A DNA stretch of 64,000 bases from Isoetes taiwanensis (Eukaryota; Streptophyta; Lycopodiopsida; Isoetales; Isoetaceae). The stretch spans positions 1-64,000 of the forward strand of contig JAJEKV010000392.1 of NCBI GenBank assembly GCA_021234155.1. The letters are read 5' to 3'. Position numbers and translations under genes: made by a program. Below the pieces are notes generated by a model that was not told the DNA's origin, did no database searches, and saw only the letters and a program-made list of their open reading frames with translations. Position 1 is the first letter of the stretch. Every line of letters starts with the position of its first letter. Positions 36,553-45,659 of the stretch are shown one piece after another.

Positions 36553-37281
36553 ATCATAATAACAACCAACACATCACTACAATCAACATTAATTAACACA
36601 AACCATTACATCCAATACATTTAAATTAACATCCCCTAAAACCCCTTTGGTTTGGGTGCATATTCACACGGGGGTTACCTGTGCATCGAGTCATTCTGAT
36701 AGGCATATTTGCCCTATATTCCTTGATCCGGACCGTACATAGCGATCCTCGTTTGTGGGGTATGCATGTACAAGTTTTTGTATACTCTATATTGAGTTTT
36801 GCAAAATACTATAAGGTTTAAGGGAATGTACTTAATGGTTAATTTTGTACATGTATTGTAAGTTTTTAGGGGCTCTCGCTGCCCCACGAACCCCCTTGGG
36901 TGTGAATATGCACCCAAACCAAAGGGGGTTTTAGGGGATGTTAATTTAAATGTATTGGATGTAATGGTTTGTGTTAATTAATGTTGATTGTAGTGATGTG
37001 TTGGTTGTTATTATGCTATATATTACTAAAAACATTTTGGGCCCTTCGGGCCCTAATAAAGGCCTTTGGGCATTAAGGATGGCATAACTTCACGTACCAA
37101 CTTTAACACTTATGCATGTAATACCACGAGAAACACTTGTAATCTAATTACACCACAAACTCTCTGCATTTTATAGTGAGGATGAACAACCCAAAATTGA
37201 CCAAATGCAACAAATTTATTTACCATTTATATTCCTGCGAAATAAAATTGAATCAAATAAAAGCTTTTGACATTGATAGCT

Positions 37282-37515
37282 CTACAATAATGTTTTATTC
37301 ACAAACCATTGCATGAACATCAACGTTATCTGCAGTAACAATTGGTGAGGTTCATAAAGAACCAGTAATACTTTCTCACGGGTTGCCTGTCTTTGGTTTA
37401 ACAAGTGAAGAGAATCAGCCAGGTTTGGTGATGTGGAGTAGGTCTCCTGTGCGATTGGGTGAAGCAAGATCAAGGGTAGAGGTTTTGAAGCAAGCTTGCC
37501 TGAAGCGTTCCACAT
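37282..37515 (-). CDS. Unrecognised gene-like fragment inside element copy 1
   Basis: A 77-codon frame reads GKLASKPLPLILLHPIAQETYSTSPNLADSLHLLNQRQATREKVLLVLYEPHQLLL. The composition is protein-like and unlike the surrounding DNA, but I recognise no family. It has no counterpart in copies 2 or 3 of the element, so it is part of the private interior. Probably a captured exon or exon piece. Confidence 0.3.
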   Translation of the reverse strand: MWNASGKLASKPLPLILLHPIAQETYSTSPNLADSLHLLNQRQATREKVLLVLYEPHQLLLQITLMFMQWFVNKTLL

Positions 37516-38062
37516 ATTGTTACTTACTTCTGACTATTCCTCTTTCACAATGAAACTATTGTTTAACAATCCATGTGATTTTGGATGGTCCATCTCTAGC
37601 TTAAAGATAATGCATGATTCACTTTTCGGGTTCGATTAAAGTTCCAAACCTACAATATAAATGCATTCTTGTGGCCACTTTTTGACTAATACGCATGATT
37701 CTGAAAAGAGCGTGGAATAATCGCATGTTGTGTGCACAAGAATCCGTTTGTTTATTGAAGCTAAATGTCGGCTGCTATGAACAATCCGGAAAGCCGTAGA
37801 ATATCCAAGAGTTGAAAGCAAACAGAGGGCCTAAACTCTAAACTCTTTTGAATCTGCAGCAAATCTTAGAATAGCTAAAGGGAAGGAGACAAAGGCGAAG
37901 TTTTGCAAAGACTACATTGTAGAACCGGAAAACAATACCTTGTAAAAAAAAAGTATGCTAATCAAGAAACATTAAAAACAAATACCTTTGTAAGTGTGAG
38001 CAAAAAATCCACATCGTGGTAGCAAAAATCCACTCCGGCAACAAGAATCCAAGAGGGCAAGT

Positions 38063-38195
38063 ACACATGCGCATGCACACATGCACACACACACATGAAC
38101 TTGCACTTGCACATGCACAGTACACATGCACATGCATACACATGCACATGCACGTGCACATGCACATGCATACACATGCGCATTGTTCATGCACA
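38063..38195. repeat. (TGCACA)n / CA-rich microsatellite
   Basis: Alternating CACATG, TGCACA and CATACA units. The Cys/His/Met-rich ORFs on both strands come from this repeat. It lies inside the private interior of element copy 1. Confidence 0.9.
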
Positions 38196-38429
38196 AAGAC
38201 ATGCAGAAAGACAACAACCCTGGATTGTTCCAACCAACTAAAAATCAACGGCCCATAAAGGGTGCACTCTAGAAATACTATTTAGTACACCTCAACTAAT
38301 ACAACAATGAAATCATAGAAAAACCATGTGAAAAAACGTATAAAAATCTAAAAGTAACCCCCTGTTATTATGCTAGATATTCATAATAAAGATCACATGT
38401 GCCATCTTCCGTTTCGCTTGTGACTCATT

Positions 38430-40540
38430 ATCCTTAACATCATATATTAGGCATCCCTCCCTAATAACTTTGAGGCACTCCGGATCATGAGCAGAGATAG
38501 TGCATGCAGATGTGACTCACTGAAGGACAAATGATGACAATAGTGAAGGACCTCTCGGTTGTCAATCCTATACAAACCGGTAAAGAAGCTACGTAGTCCT
38601 TTTCCGGGTTCATGCCCATATCTCCTCTCCCACCTATTTGTCCAACACACAAAGAGTGATATATTTTTAAGGCCAGAAGTTGAATCTGGCAAGAGACCTT
38701 TGTACCCAATGGAGACTGAATACTGGACTCAGTGTCGTCTTCTCCAGTAATCTTCTTCACAAGGGCCACTTTTCTTCTCAACTCAGCCAGTACCTTAGGG
38801 GTAGAGTCTCCTTATGTTTTGTATTTTTAGCCTTCCAATTCTTTGGGAAGTCCTTTGACCGTAATACAAACTTCTTGATGTCATCATTAATGACCTTGTA
38901 TTTGTCCAAAGAATCCACTTTATAATGCCACATCCCCCGATAGCCTTTGTAACTCAGCTCCTACAGCTGACTTCATTGTACGTACATCCTTTACATGACT
39001 GCAGCACTCAACGAAGGACATCCTATCCTTGGTGAAAGCACCCTTCTTGTATAAGACTTCCTTCTTTAAGCACTGGTCTAAAACCCAAATGGTCTCGGGC
39101 GTCGTCGCTTCTAGCCCCCGAAGTCTTTCTCATCTCTCATCACATTCAAGTCAAAGATGCTTACATCAACGGGAGGCACCCTACCCATAGTATCCGGCAG
39201 CTTCCCTTGTGCATAAGCGCCCCGTAATTCATTCCACTTGAGCCATCTCGCCTCCTTACAAAAAACACAATCTTATAATGAAGTCCTGTTGGTCTCCGAC
39301 TGGGCCGGATGAGCTTTCGGAAGGATCTCGCAATGTCATCACCACCTTTTTCTTTGATTTTCTTGCAGTCTTCTTCTTCTCTCAGATAATTGTTCCATGA
39401 TGTGAGTCCGCTTCCAGCAGCTTTGAATGCCTCGGGGACTTTGACCCGCCTTCCGGGTGGGCAATGGGCATCCATATTCCACCCATGCTGGCCGGGCGTG
39501 AAGCGCGCTTGTTCAACGTATGGACTGCAATAGTACGGATATTGAATCAAGATCATAGAATAGAAACACGCCGCGATTTGAATAGAATTGATGAAGAGAA
39601 AAATCCTGGCGGGCGGAAATGAATAAAGTTACTAATGCAATTCACGCAGTGCTTTCAAATCAAACCAATTCCGCCCAGTTTTTCAAATCGAATTCCGCCA
39701 GTGTGTTTTCAAATCAATTGGTTGATTTGAAAACACGCCGGCGTGAATTGATTGATTTCAAAACACGCCGGGCGGAATTGGTTTGATTTGAAAGCACGCT
39801 CGGCGTGAATACAATTTATGAAACCAAAGTTGATTACCTTTTGTATAGAAATGTCTTCCCATTTCATTCAAAGTTGCACTAATCTCGTACCCAAATCAGC
39901 AGTGAAGTATTGGCATCCAAGATAATTACACCTCCTATAATGCATAGTGATTGTAGAACACTTTTGGCCTCGCTTGTTGCTGCCGATGATGGCCTTTGTG
40001 CCTCAACGGAATGCCGCCCGTCGATGATGACATATTTAATATCATCACTTTGATAATAGCTCCCGGACGCTCGATCCACACAAAGCAGCTTGTTCGAGAT
40101 CATATCCCAAGGTAGCACATCCATTTGGCATAGGCATTTGACACGGATTACTAATCATGCTCTGAACAATCTCCATGGCATGTCTTTGGATCATATCTCC
40201 CGCTAACATAAATGGAGCTTGGTGAACGGATGAGGGACTTCACATGGATCAAAAAGTTTCCTTAAGACCCAATGGATAATGGTCGGCTGCATTCTATTCG
40301 CCTTTTGTTCATGGCCTCTCTAGCCACTGGCACTCGGCCCGATTCATTCTCAAAAAGCGAAGCCTCCATGCCTTCGACAACCGCAGGTTGAACATTCTTC
40401 CCTAGATCTAGGACCCTTTTAGAAGCTTTCAAGTCAGCTAATTCTAGCTTGTCGCAAATAGTGACTTGGTGTCGGTTTTAGTGAACATGCCTCTACGCAT
40501 ACGCCCATTGGTTGGCCAACCATACTTAAAACATGTCTCA
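38430..40540 (-). pseudogene. Broken minus-strand coding tract, unrecognised
   Basis: Several adjacent minus frames look protein-like: 39,879-40,124 (WDMISNKLLCVDRASGSYYQSDDIKYVIIDGRHSVEAQRP), 39,161-39,556 (FTPGQHGWNMDAHCPPGRRVKVPEAFKAAGSGLTSWNNYLREEEDC), and about 38,820-38,930 (LDKYKVINDDIKKFVLRSKDFPKNWKAK). About 40,300-40,470 reads LELADLKASKRVLDLGKNVQPAVVEGMEASLFENESGRVPVAREAMNKR with frameshifts at its ends. Together with 40,545-40,976 they suggest one multi-exon or frameshifted gene. No domain known to me. Two palindrome-rich stretches (39,567 and 39,640-39,810) interrupt it. Confidence 0.4.
39640..39810. repeat. 171-bp inverted repeat (foldback) with CACGC/GCGTG motifs
   Basis: The centre is TCAAATCAA-TTGG-TTGATTTGA. 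The arms extend outward through ATTGATTTGAAA-type and GAATTCCGCC-type blocks to ATTCACGC at 39,640 and GCGTGAAT at 39,810. Mismatches and small gaps fall mainly in the CGCCGGCG-type spots; AT-rich parts pair almost perfectly. It can form a long hairpin and could feed small-RNA production. Confidence 0.85.
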
Positions 40541-40544
40541 CCGT

Positions 40545-40976
40545 TCACATCCTGTCTTCATGAACGTATCCTTGTATGCGTAGCTCTACAAGGTGAGTAA
40601 AGTCCGAAAGCGGATCTTTTCTCAATACGCTTCGTGTAATCTCCAAGAGCAATTTGCGATGGGTGTCATCCTCTTCCTCACAAGAGATTAGGATCCCTTT
40701 GTTTGGCCATCTTGTTGCGCTTCCTTTTTCCTCGAAGAGAGTTAAGTCGAAGCTTGCCATTTGTCTTGGCAAGGTCAACGCACACCACCTCGGCACCCTC
40801 GTCAATTTCCTCTTCGGCAGAGGGGGATTGGTTGCTATAAGAATCGGCCCTTCATCATCTAAGGTGAGATCATATGGTGCTTTGCAGAAGGGTCGTCGCC
40901 CTTGCTTTCTTGGCGGGATTAGAACCCAATTAGTAGGGTTTTCTTCCTCTTGAGCACCGCAAATGAAGATGAGCAC
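40545..40976 (-). CDS. Unrecognised 143-residue open frame
   Basis: The longest minus frame of this block reads NWVLIPPRKQGRRPFCKAPYDLTLDDEGPILIATNPPLPKRKLTRVPRW..LPRQMASFDLTLFEEKG..TRWPNKGILISCEEEDDTHRKLLLEITRSVLRKDPLSDFTHLVELRIQGYVHEDRM. Even composition and the lack of repeats argue for real coding ancestry. Palindromic CACGC..GCGTG motifs lie just upstream (41,005-41,056). It may be one exon of the broken tract that continues to 38.4 kb. No family recognised, no signal or membrane segment seen. Confidence 0.35.
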   Translation of the reverse strand: MLIFICGAQEEENPTNWVLIPPRKQGRRPFCKAPYDLTLDDEGPILIATNPPLPKRKLTRVPRWCALTLPRQMASFDLTLFEEKGSATRWPNKGILISCEEEDDTHRKLLLEITRSVLRKDPLSDFTHLVELRIQGYVHEDRM

Positions 40977-41004
40977 TTTTTAGAGTACTTTTTGAACAAG
41001 AGAT

Positions 41005-41056
41005 CACGCTTTGGCGTGCATTTAAACCTAAATTAGTACAAATCACGCTTGGCGTG
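41005..41056. repeat. Two CACGC-n-GCGTG palindromes
   Basis: CACGCTTTGGCGTG at 41,005-41,018 and CACGCTTGGCGTG at 41,044-41,056, both preceded by AT-rich text ending in ATCACGC. Confidence 0.7.
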
Positions 41057-41450
41057 TTGGTATCTCCTATTATTGACCATGCTATGCGTTAATTTGAAAC
41101 TAAATTATTTTGCATCCACATTTTAAGCTACATACCCTTCATGAATCCATATTTCACACTATTTAACCTCATTGAACATTGCTATCTCAACCGCCTAACA
41201 CCGCTATATTCTATATATAAAAGCAGAGCAAAATTATGTTCTACGAACGGACAATCGAGCATTAACTCGATGTTAATCTTTAAAATTCATGCAAAGCATT
41301 TATAATAACTCAAACTCATGCAAAGCATATTATTCAAGGCAAGGAAATATCTCAAATTCATGCAAGCATAATACTCTCCACACGATTATTGTGTATTCGT
41401 GGGGCAAATTAAATACCTTGAATAGGGTTCGTGTATTCATTGTATTCTGA

Positions 41451-41546
41451 TCAACGCCCTTCAAACTTGAGAAGAGCCGGTTTAGAGATTCCTCTTCCAC
41501 CGCTTCCTCTACCCGTCCTTCGACCTCGATTCGCTTTAGAAGACAT
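41451..41546 (-). other. Possible N-terminal exon with a Gly/Arg-rich segment
   Basis: A minus ATG at 41,546 opens SSKANRGRRTGRGSGGRGISKPALLKFEGR before a stop. The RGR/RGSGG composition resembles a nucleic-acid-binding tail. The frame is open upstream too. Could be the 5' end of the unassigned tract; weak evidence. Confidence 0.25.
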
Positions 41547-41619
41547 CTCGAGTCGCCTAGTAACAGAGTCGGAAGGTCGCCGGAGCACTGGCCGAGCCGC
41601 TTTCAAGAAATAGCTTTTC

Positions 41620-43000
41620 TACCAATGATCGAAATAGAGAAATTTGAATTTCAAGAAAACACAAAATGCGCTTTGAAATATTCTTGACACATACAAATAA
41701 TAATGACGAAGACCCGTCCAAATCCACGACTTCTTTCATTAAGTTTTTAAAACCAATCTACCCAAAAAGTATCCCGCCAAATTTATCCGCCCTAAACGTA
41801 GTTAACCTAATCTTTCTTCTAATTCAATTTTCCGACCGCGGAGTTTCCATAGCCTTCACTTCTCAAATCAGCTTCTCAAGAATGGCTCTGTAATTGCGGT
41901 ACTCATCTCATTCCAATAGCTTGAACATTAATTTCCAAGGTGTTCGAATAGCAATTTTCAAGTGTCGAAGAAGAATGTTTCATGTTAACTACAAATCAGA
42001 AAAGGAAAGTAGGATTATGCAAGATCGACTCCATCGATCCATTCAGAACCATCATGGAATTCCGCTCGGGGATAAGTATGTCCGAATTCTGATGATTAAT
42101 CGGCTGCGCTATGGATGAAGCTTTTACCGCAGACACACCGGTGGGGATACGGTTGGAGAAAGTGTTGGAACATTTGTTGCATGGCCAAGAAACCGCTTAA
42201 AAAGGTATGTAGCATGTATTACATTGTAGAAATATAGAAAGTAGACAAAATTTGTTGTATTCATTGGAAAAAAGATTACAATTGTATATAATCTGAATAA
42301 ACCGGATAAACCGGACAAAATCCCAGGACTATTGTTTCAAGCCGATCCATCGAGTAGCTGGGCTATCGACTCTCCCATTTCCATTGCGGGGCATAGTGAA
42401 TTCTTTCGGTAAAACCCCAAAAAAACACGGGCTCTAGCTCCACCACCCCCCTTTGCTCCACCTCCACCTCGCCCGCCTCCTGCTCCATTGGTTGAACCTC
42501 CAATGCATCATTATAAGCGCTGCTGGTAGTGGTTCCATTGGTTGAGCCATCTCCATTGCATCGTGATACCTTTGTGGTAGTGGTTCGTGTTGGGGCATCC
42601 GGGCATAGAGGCTAACCACTAAGAAACGCAGCTCCTCATTTTGAATCTCGGTGGACGGATGCGAGATTCACTCTCGATCAATGCATGTACCGTGATTCGA
42701 AGTGATTAGATAAGAGGGCGAGCCTCGTGCGATTGCAAAGGGCCCCAGAGCCCGGATCTATCATTGCCCTCTCTGCTTTGCCATCATCATTACTTGATCC
42801 AAGTACTCCGGGGTTGCAAGATCGGTGCTCAGCCGAACCGGTGCTCGGCTCGCGGTTCAACCGGACTGGAGATTGGAGCCTAAACCGAGCTGGCCGCATT
42901 GTGGATTGCTGGCCCAAATGTAATTCCAATCCATCTTCGCCACCAACCGGGTGATTAATGTAACCCGCATCTATCAATAGGAAGTGAGCGAGTATCGGTA
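41620..43000. other. No recognisable gene; local tandem repeat
   Basis: A ~60-bp unit with CCATTGGTTGA and TGGTAGTGGTTC motifs is partly duplicated at about 42,485-42,590, giving a Pro/Met/Gln-rich minus frame. The ORFs at 42,678-42,977 lie opposite each other and neither shows a family motif. Confidence 0.4.
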
Positions 43001-43002
43001 TT

Positions 43003-43292
43003 CACCTGGCGTGTTATATTTCTTTATTTATAAACTTAGAAACTAAGAGACACGCCCGTGTTTTAGCGTAAAAAGTTGAAAGTAGGGATACAATTGTTTG
43101 CACGCCACTTCGGTAAAACCGCTATAGGAAAAACTATACACGCCGGCGTGCATTCAGCAATAAAATGTAAATAATTGCACGGCCTTTATCTATTTACTTA
43201 TCTATCCATGCATTTTTTTTTCTCCCTCCCCTCGAATGCACGAAGCGTGTATTCATGTTGAAGGCTGTTACCCCTAAAACACGCTTAGCGTG
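43003..43292. repeat. Cluster of CACGC-n-GCGTG palindromes
   Basis: CACCTGGCGTG at 43,003, CACGCCCGTG at 43,051, CACGCCGGCGTG at 43,139 (a perfect 12-bp palindrome), CACGAAGCGTG at 43,239 and CACGCTTAGCGTG at 43,280. The outer five bases are fixed and the centre varies. Confidence 0.75.
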
Positions 43293-43401
43293 TTTCAAAT
43301 ATTATCTTTCAGATTTTTCTAATGCTTTCTACTACACTTATTCATAATAGAAACTTGCATGCAATAGCATGATTAATTCAGGAAGAGAAACTCAGAATTT
43401 A

Positions 43402-43472
43402 CGAAAAAAAAAGCGGATGAAGTTTATAAAAACTATTCGGTTTTCATAAACATCATCCGCTTCCTCTTTTCG
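43402..43472. repeat. 71-bp miRNA-sized hairpin
   Basis: CGAAAA..GCGGATGAAGTTTATAAAAAC and GTTTTCATAAACATCATCCGC..TTTTCG pair with a 6-base loop; 19 of 21 inner positions match and the stem extends outward about 12 more. It could be a tiny MITE or a small-RNA precursor. Confidence 0.65.
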
Positions 43473-43870
43473 AGCAAATGCAAAAACTTGTCTTCTTGGA
43501 TTAAACCACGCCATTGAGATGCAACTTAAAACTAAAATGAAAACTAACCTTGAGTTCTCGAGGTTTGGAAGGACCAAGAAGGAGGACTATGCTTGTGGTT
43601 TTAATTCGAGGCTTTTTCGATTCGGCAGACCTTAGTCCCTGCTTTTGGTTTTAATTCGAGTCTCCGATTTCCTACCCTTTCTGATGCTCTGTAACAAAAG
43701 GCGGAGTCTTTTAGTAAGTTAGGAATTGCCGAAACCAAATATCTAACATTGATGAATATAAATCGCTCACCAAGATTTAGGGACTACGGATCCAAACACG
43801 CAGAAGCAGCTTAACCGCAAATCGTATGAAGGAAGGAAGAAAATGTAGGAACTTTGAGAGCGTAAAATGG

Positions 43871-43881
43871 ATTTATATAGG
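43871..43881 (-). promoter_or_regulatory. TATA-box-like CCTATATAAAT (minus)
   Basis: On the minus strand CCTATATAAATCC lies ~30 bp downstream of AATTATTCACGCTAA. The same arrangement occurs at 45,258-45,268, so two related promoter-like blocks exist here. Inferred only. Confidence 0.35.
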
Positions 43882-43929
43882 CACAATTAGAAAAAAAAGT
43901 TAGCGTGAATAATTGATTGCTTGAATTAA

Positions 43930-44690
43930 CTACCTGGGCGTGACGGTCTTCTCCGGTGACATGACATGTATATGGTATATATGGAGAATATTGCATTTCA
44001 TGCAATAAATTCTCCACGACATTTTATTCCATTTATTGCATTCGAAAAAATAGAATTTAGAAATTTTATATAGGCTACATTAAAAAATGATTTTAAAGGC
44101 AAAATTATGAAGGCTAAAAAAAAAATGACTTGTAAGGTTGGGGAATTGTTTTTAGGTCGTGATAGGAAAATTTCCTATGGTTCCGTGGATTTAATCGAGA
44201 TTTCTCATGTGGTTGATTTATAGTGTTCAAAGAGACTTTGTTGAGACAAAATTTGCAGATACAAAATTCTAGAGAGACAAAATTTTAGAGAAAACAGCTT
44301 GGAGCCAAAATAATTGGAGAATACTGGGTTTGATTTTATCCAAAAAATTTATGTACGTAAAAACTGTTTGAAGAAAACTGTTTGAAGACAAAGTTTATGA
44401 AGAAAACTGCTTTGATTTCATTAAAAAAAGTTGTATGTGAGATGCCAGAAGGCTTGGAAGCGATTGCCAGAAGGCTTTTCACACAATTCCTAGAAAAAAT
44501 GCCCCGGGGCGTGTCCAAAACTTCTGTAAGAATGGAAACAAAAAATGGGCCAGCGGGATGCATCACTCTTCTTCCACTTTGCAACAAAGAAGAAAGAAAA
44601 GGTGTTAGAAAAGAAAAAAGGTGCAAAAACAAAAACAAAAAGAAATCACATGCAAACCTGGTTCATCTCTTAACCACTCCAAAACTGGTG
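43930..44690. other. No supported gene
   Basis: AT-rich sequence. A 216-codon plus ORF from 44,382 reads into the TCC microsatellite; its first ~100 residues (including PEGLEAIARRLFTQFLEK) have no family signature I know and the remainder is repeat-encoded, so it is not called as a gene. Confidence 0.4.
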
Positions 44691-44700
44691 GTGAATTGTC

Positions 44701-44912
44701 CCCCCCCTCCTCCTCCTCCTCCTCCTCCTCCTCCTCCTCCTCCTCCTCCTCCTCCTCCTCCTCCTCCTCCTCCTCCTCCTCCTCCTCCTCCTCCTCCTCC
44801 TCCTCCTCCTCCTCCTCCTCCTCCCTCCCTCCTCCCTCCTCCTCCTCCTCCTCCTCCTCCTCCCTCCTCCTCCTCCTCCCTCCTCCTCCTCCTCCTCCTC
44901 CCTCCTCCTCCG
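44701..44912. repeat. Long (TCC)n microsatellite
   Basis: About 70 TCC units, nearly perfect to ~44,820 and then broken by CCC interruptions. It encodes poly-Pro, poly-Ser or, on the minus strand, poly-Glu. A shorter TCCTCT region at 44,984-45,030 continues the purine/pyrimidine strand bias. Confidence 0.98.
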
Positions 44913-45029
44913 GAGATTTCATTCTGTTTTGGGGGTCAAGCCAACCCTGAAGGGGGCGATGTCATGTGCTCTTGGGAGGACATCTCCTCCTCTTCCTCCA
45001 ACTCCTCCTCTTCCTCCTCTTCCTCCTCT

Positions 45030-45215
45030 TAGAATCAAAGGAATCGGAGGAGCTCAACTCCTCCTCTTCCATAACAATCAGGGAATCATCCTCCGAATCG
45101 GAATCGAGAGGAGAATTGGGAAAGAAAATCAATGAGGGGGAATTGAGTTGAGTTCTTCAACCCGGCGTCTCTTTGAGGAGACCTCGGGTTCTTCATGAAG
45201 GTCGAAAAAAAAAAA
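45030..45215 (-). other. Acidic/basic coding-like segment next to the TCC repeat
   Basis: One minus frame reads EEPEVSSKRRRVEELNSIPP, and after a frame change SDSEDDSLIVMEEEELSSSDSFDSKRRKRRKRR. The Ser/Asp/Glu clusters followed by KRRR look like an acidic nuclear protein with basic nuclear-localisation-type motifs. A TATA-like box lies upstream (45,258-45,268). The TCC run could be an expanded Glu-rich tract of such a gene. Speculative. Confidence 0.25.
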
Positions 45216-45257
45216 AAAAAATTGGGACGGAATGGAGGTCTTTGAGGCGTGAACCGG

Positions 45258-45268
45258 ATTTATATAGG
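45258..45268 (-). promoter_or_regulatory. TATA-box-like CCTATATAAAT (minus)
   Basis: The minus strand has CCCTATATAAATCCGG about 30 bp downstream of TTATTCACGCTAA, and CACGCAAAGCGTA lies further upstream at 45,311. It parallels the block at 43,871. An ATG in MKNPRS context follows about 65 bp downstream. Inferred. Confidence 0.4.
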
Positions 45269-45323
45269 GTTAATTAACTCTTAGCGTGAATAATTTATTG
45301 CCTCAAATAACACGCAAAGCGTA

Positions 45324-45659
45324 TTTTAAATTCCCCGCCAGCTATATTATCTAGTCTAGGGTATATTATTATGGATAATAAATTCTCCGTCTATTAGTTA
45401 TATGTCTTTTCAGAATCATATATCAAATTTTCGATAATTAAAATTTGGATATATTTATATAAATGTCATTTCCTTGTTGTTGCCATGAAAATTTTGTTTT
45501 AAATGATTTCGTTTAGCCCATTGTTATTATTATATTAAACCTATTTCCAAGGAATTTCTTGCTTTTAAAAAAATTTGATTTACCTCTACATATTCCATAA
45601 AATGCATTACTTTTTTTTATCTTATGGTGTAATAATTTTTTCTTACTCATTGACTAAAA
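45324..45659. other. No recognisable feature
   Basis: Very AT-rich sequence with no ORF or repeat of note. Confidence 0.4.

Larger units (their letters stand above)
36553..38375 (-). mobile_element. Gene-fragment-carrying element, copy 1 (minus)
   Basis: Read on the minus strand it starts TAGCATAATAACAGGGGG at 38,375, and the first ~140 bp match the starts of copies 2 and 3. It then has a ~1.2 kb private interior, the GGGCCC-GAA-GGGCCC hairpin (37,039-37,053) and the conserved 3' block to about 36,690. Here the 3' block is followed by an inverted second copy of its own first part (arms 36,553-36,680 and 36,885-37,020). The element sits within minus-strand coding-like sequence. No transposase is seen. 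Confidence 0.75.

Noticed and set aside
37958-38258. Cys/Met/His-rich ORFs on both strands
   Set aside because: Products of the TGCACA microsatellite.
44382-45032. 216-codon plus ORF with poly-Pro and poly-Ser
   Set aside because: Most of it is the TCC microsatellite, and the opposite strand is equally open. The first part alone has no family signature.
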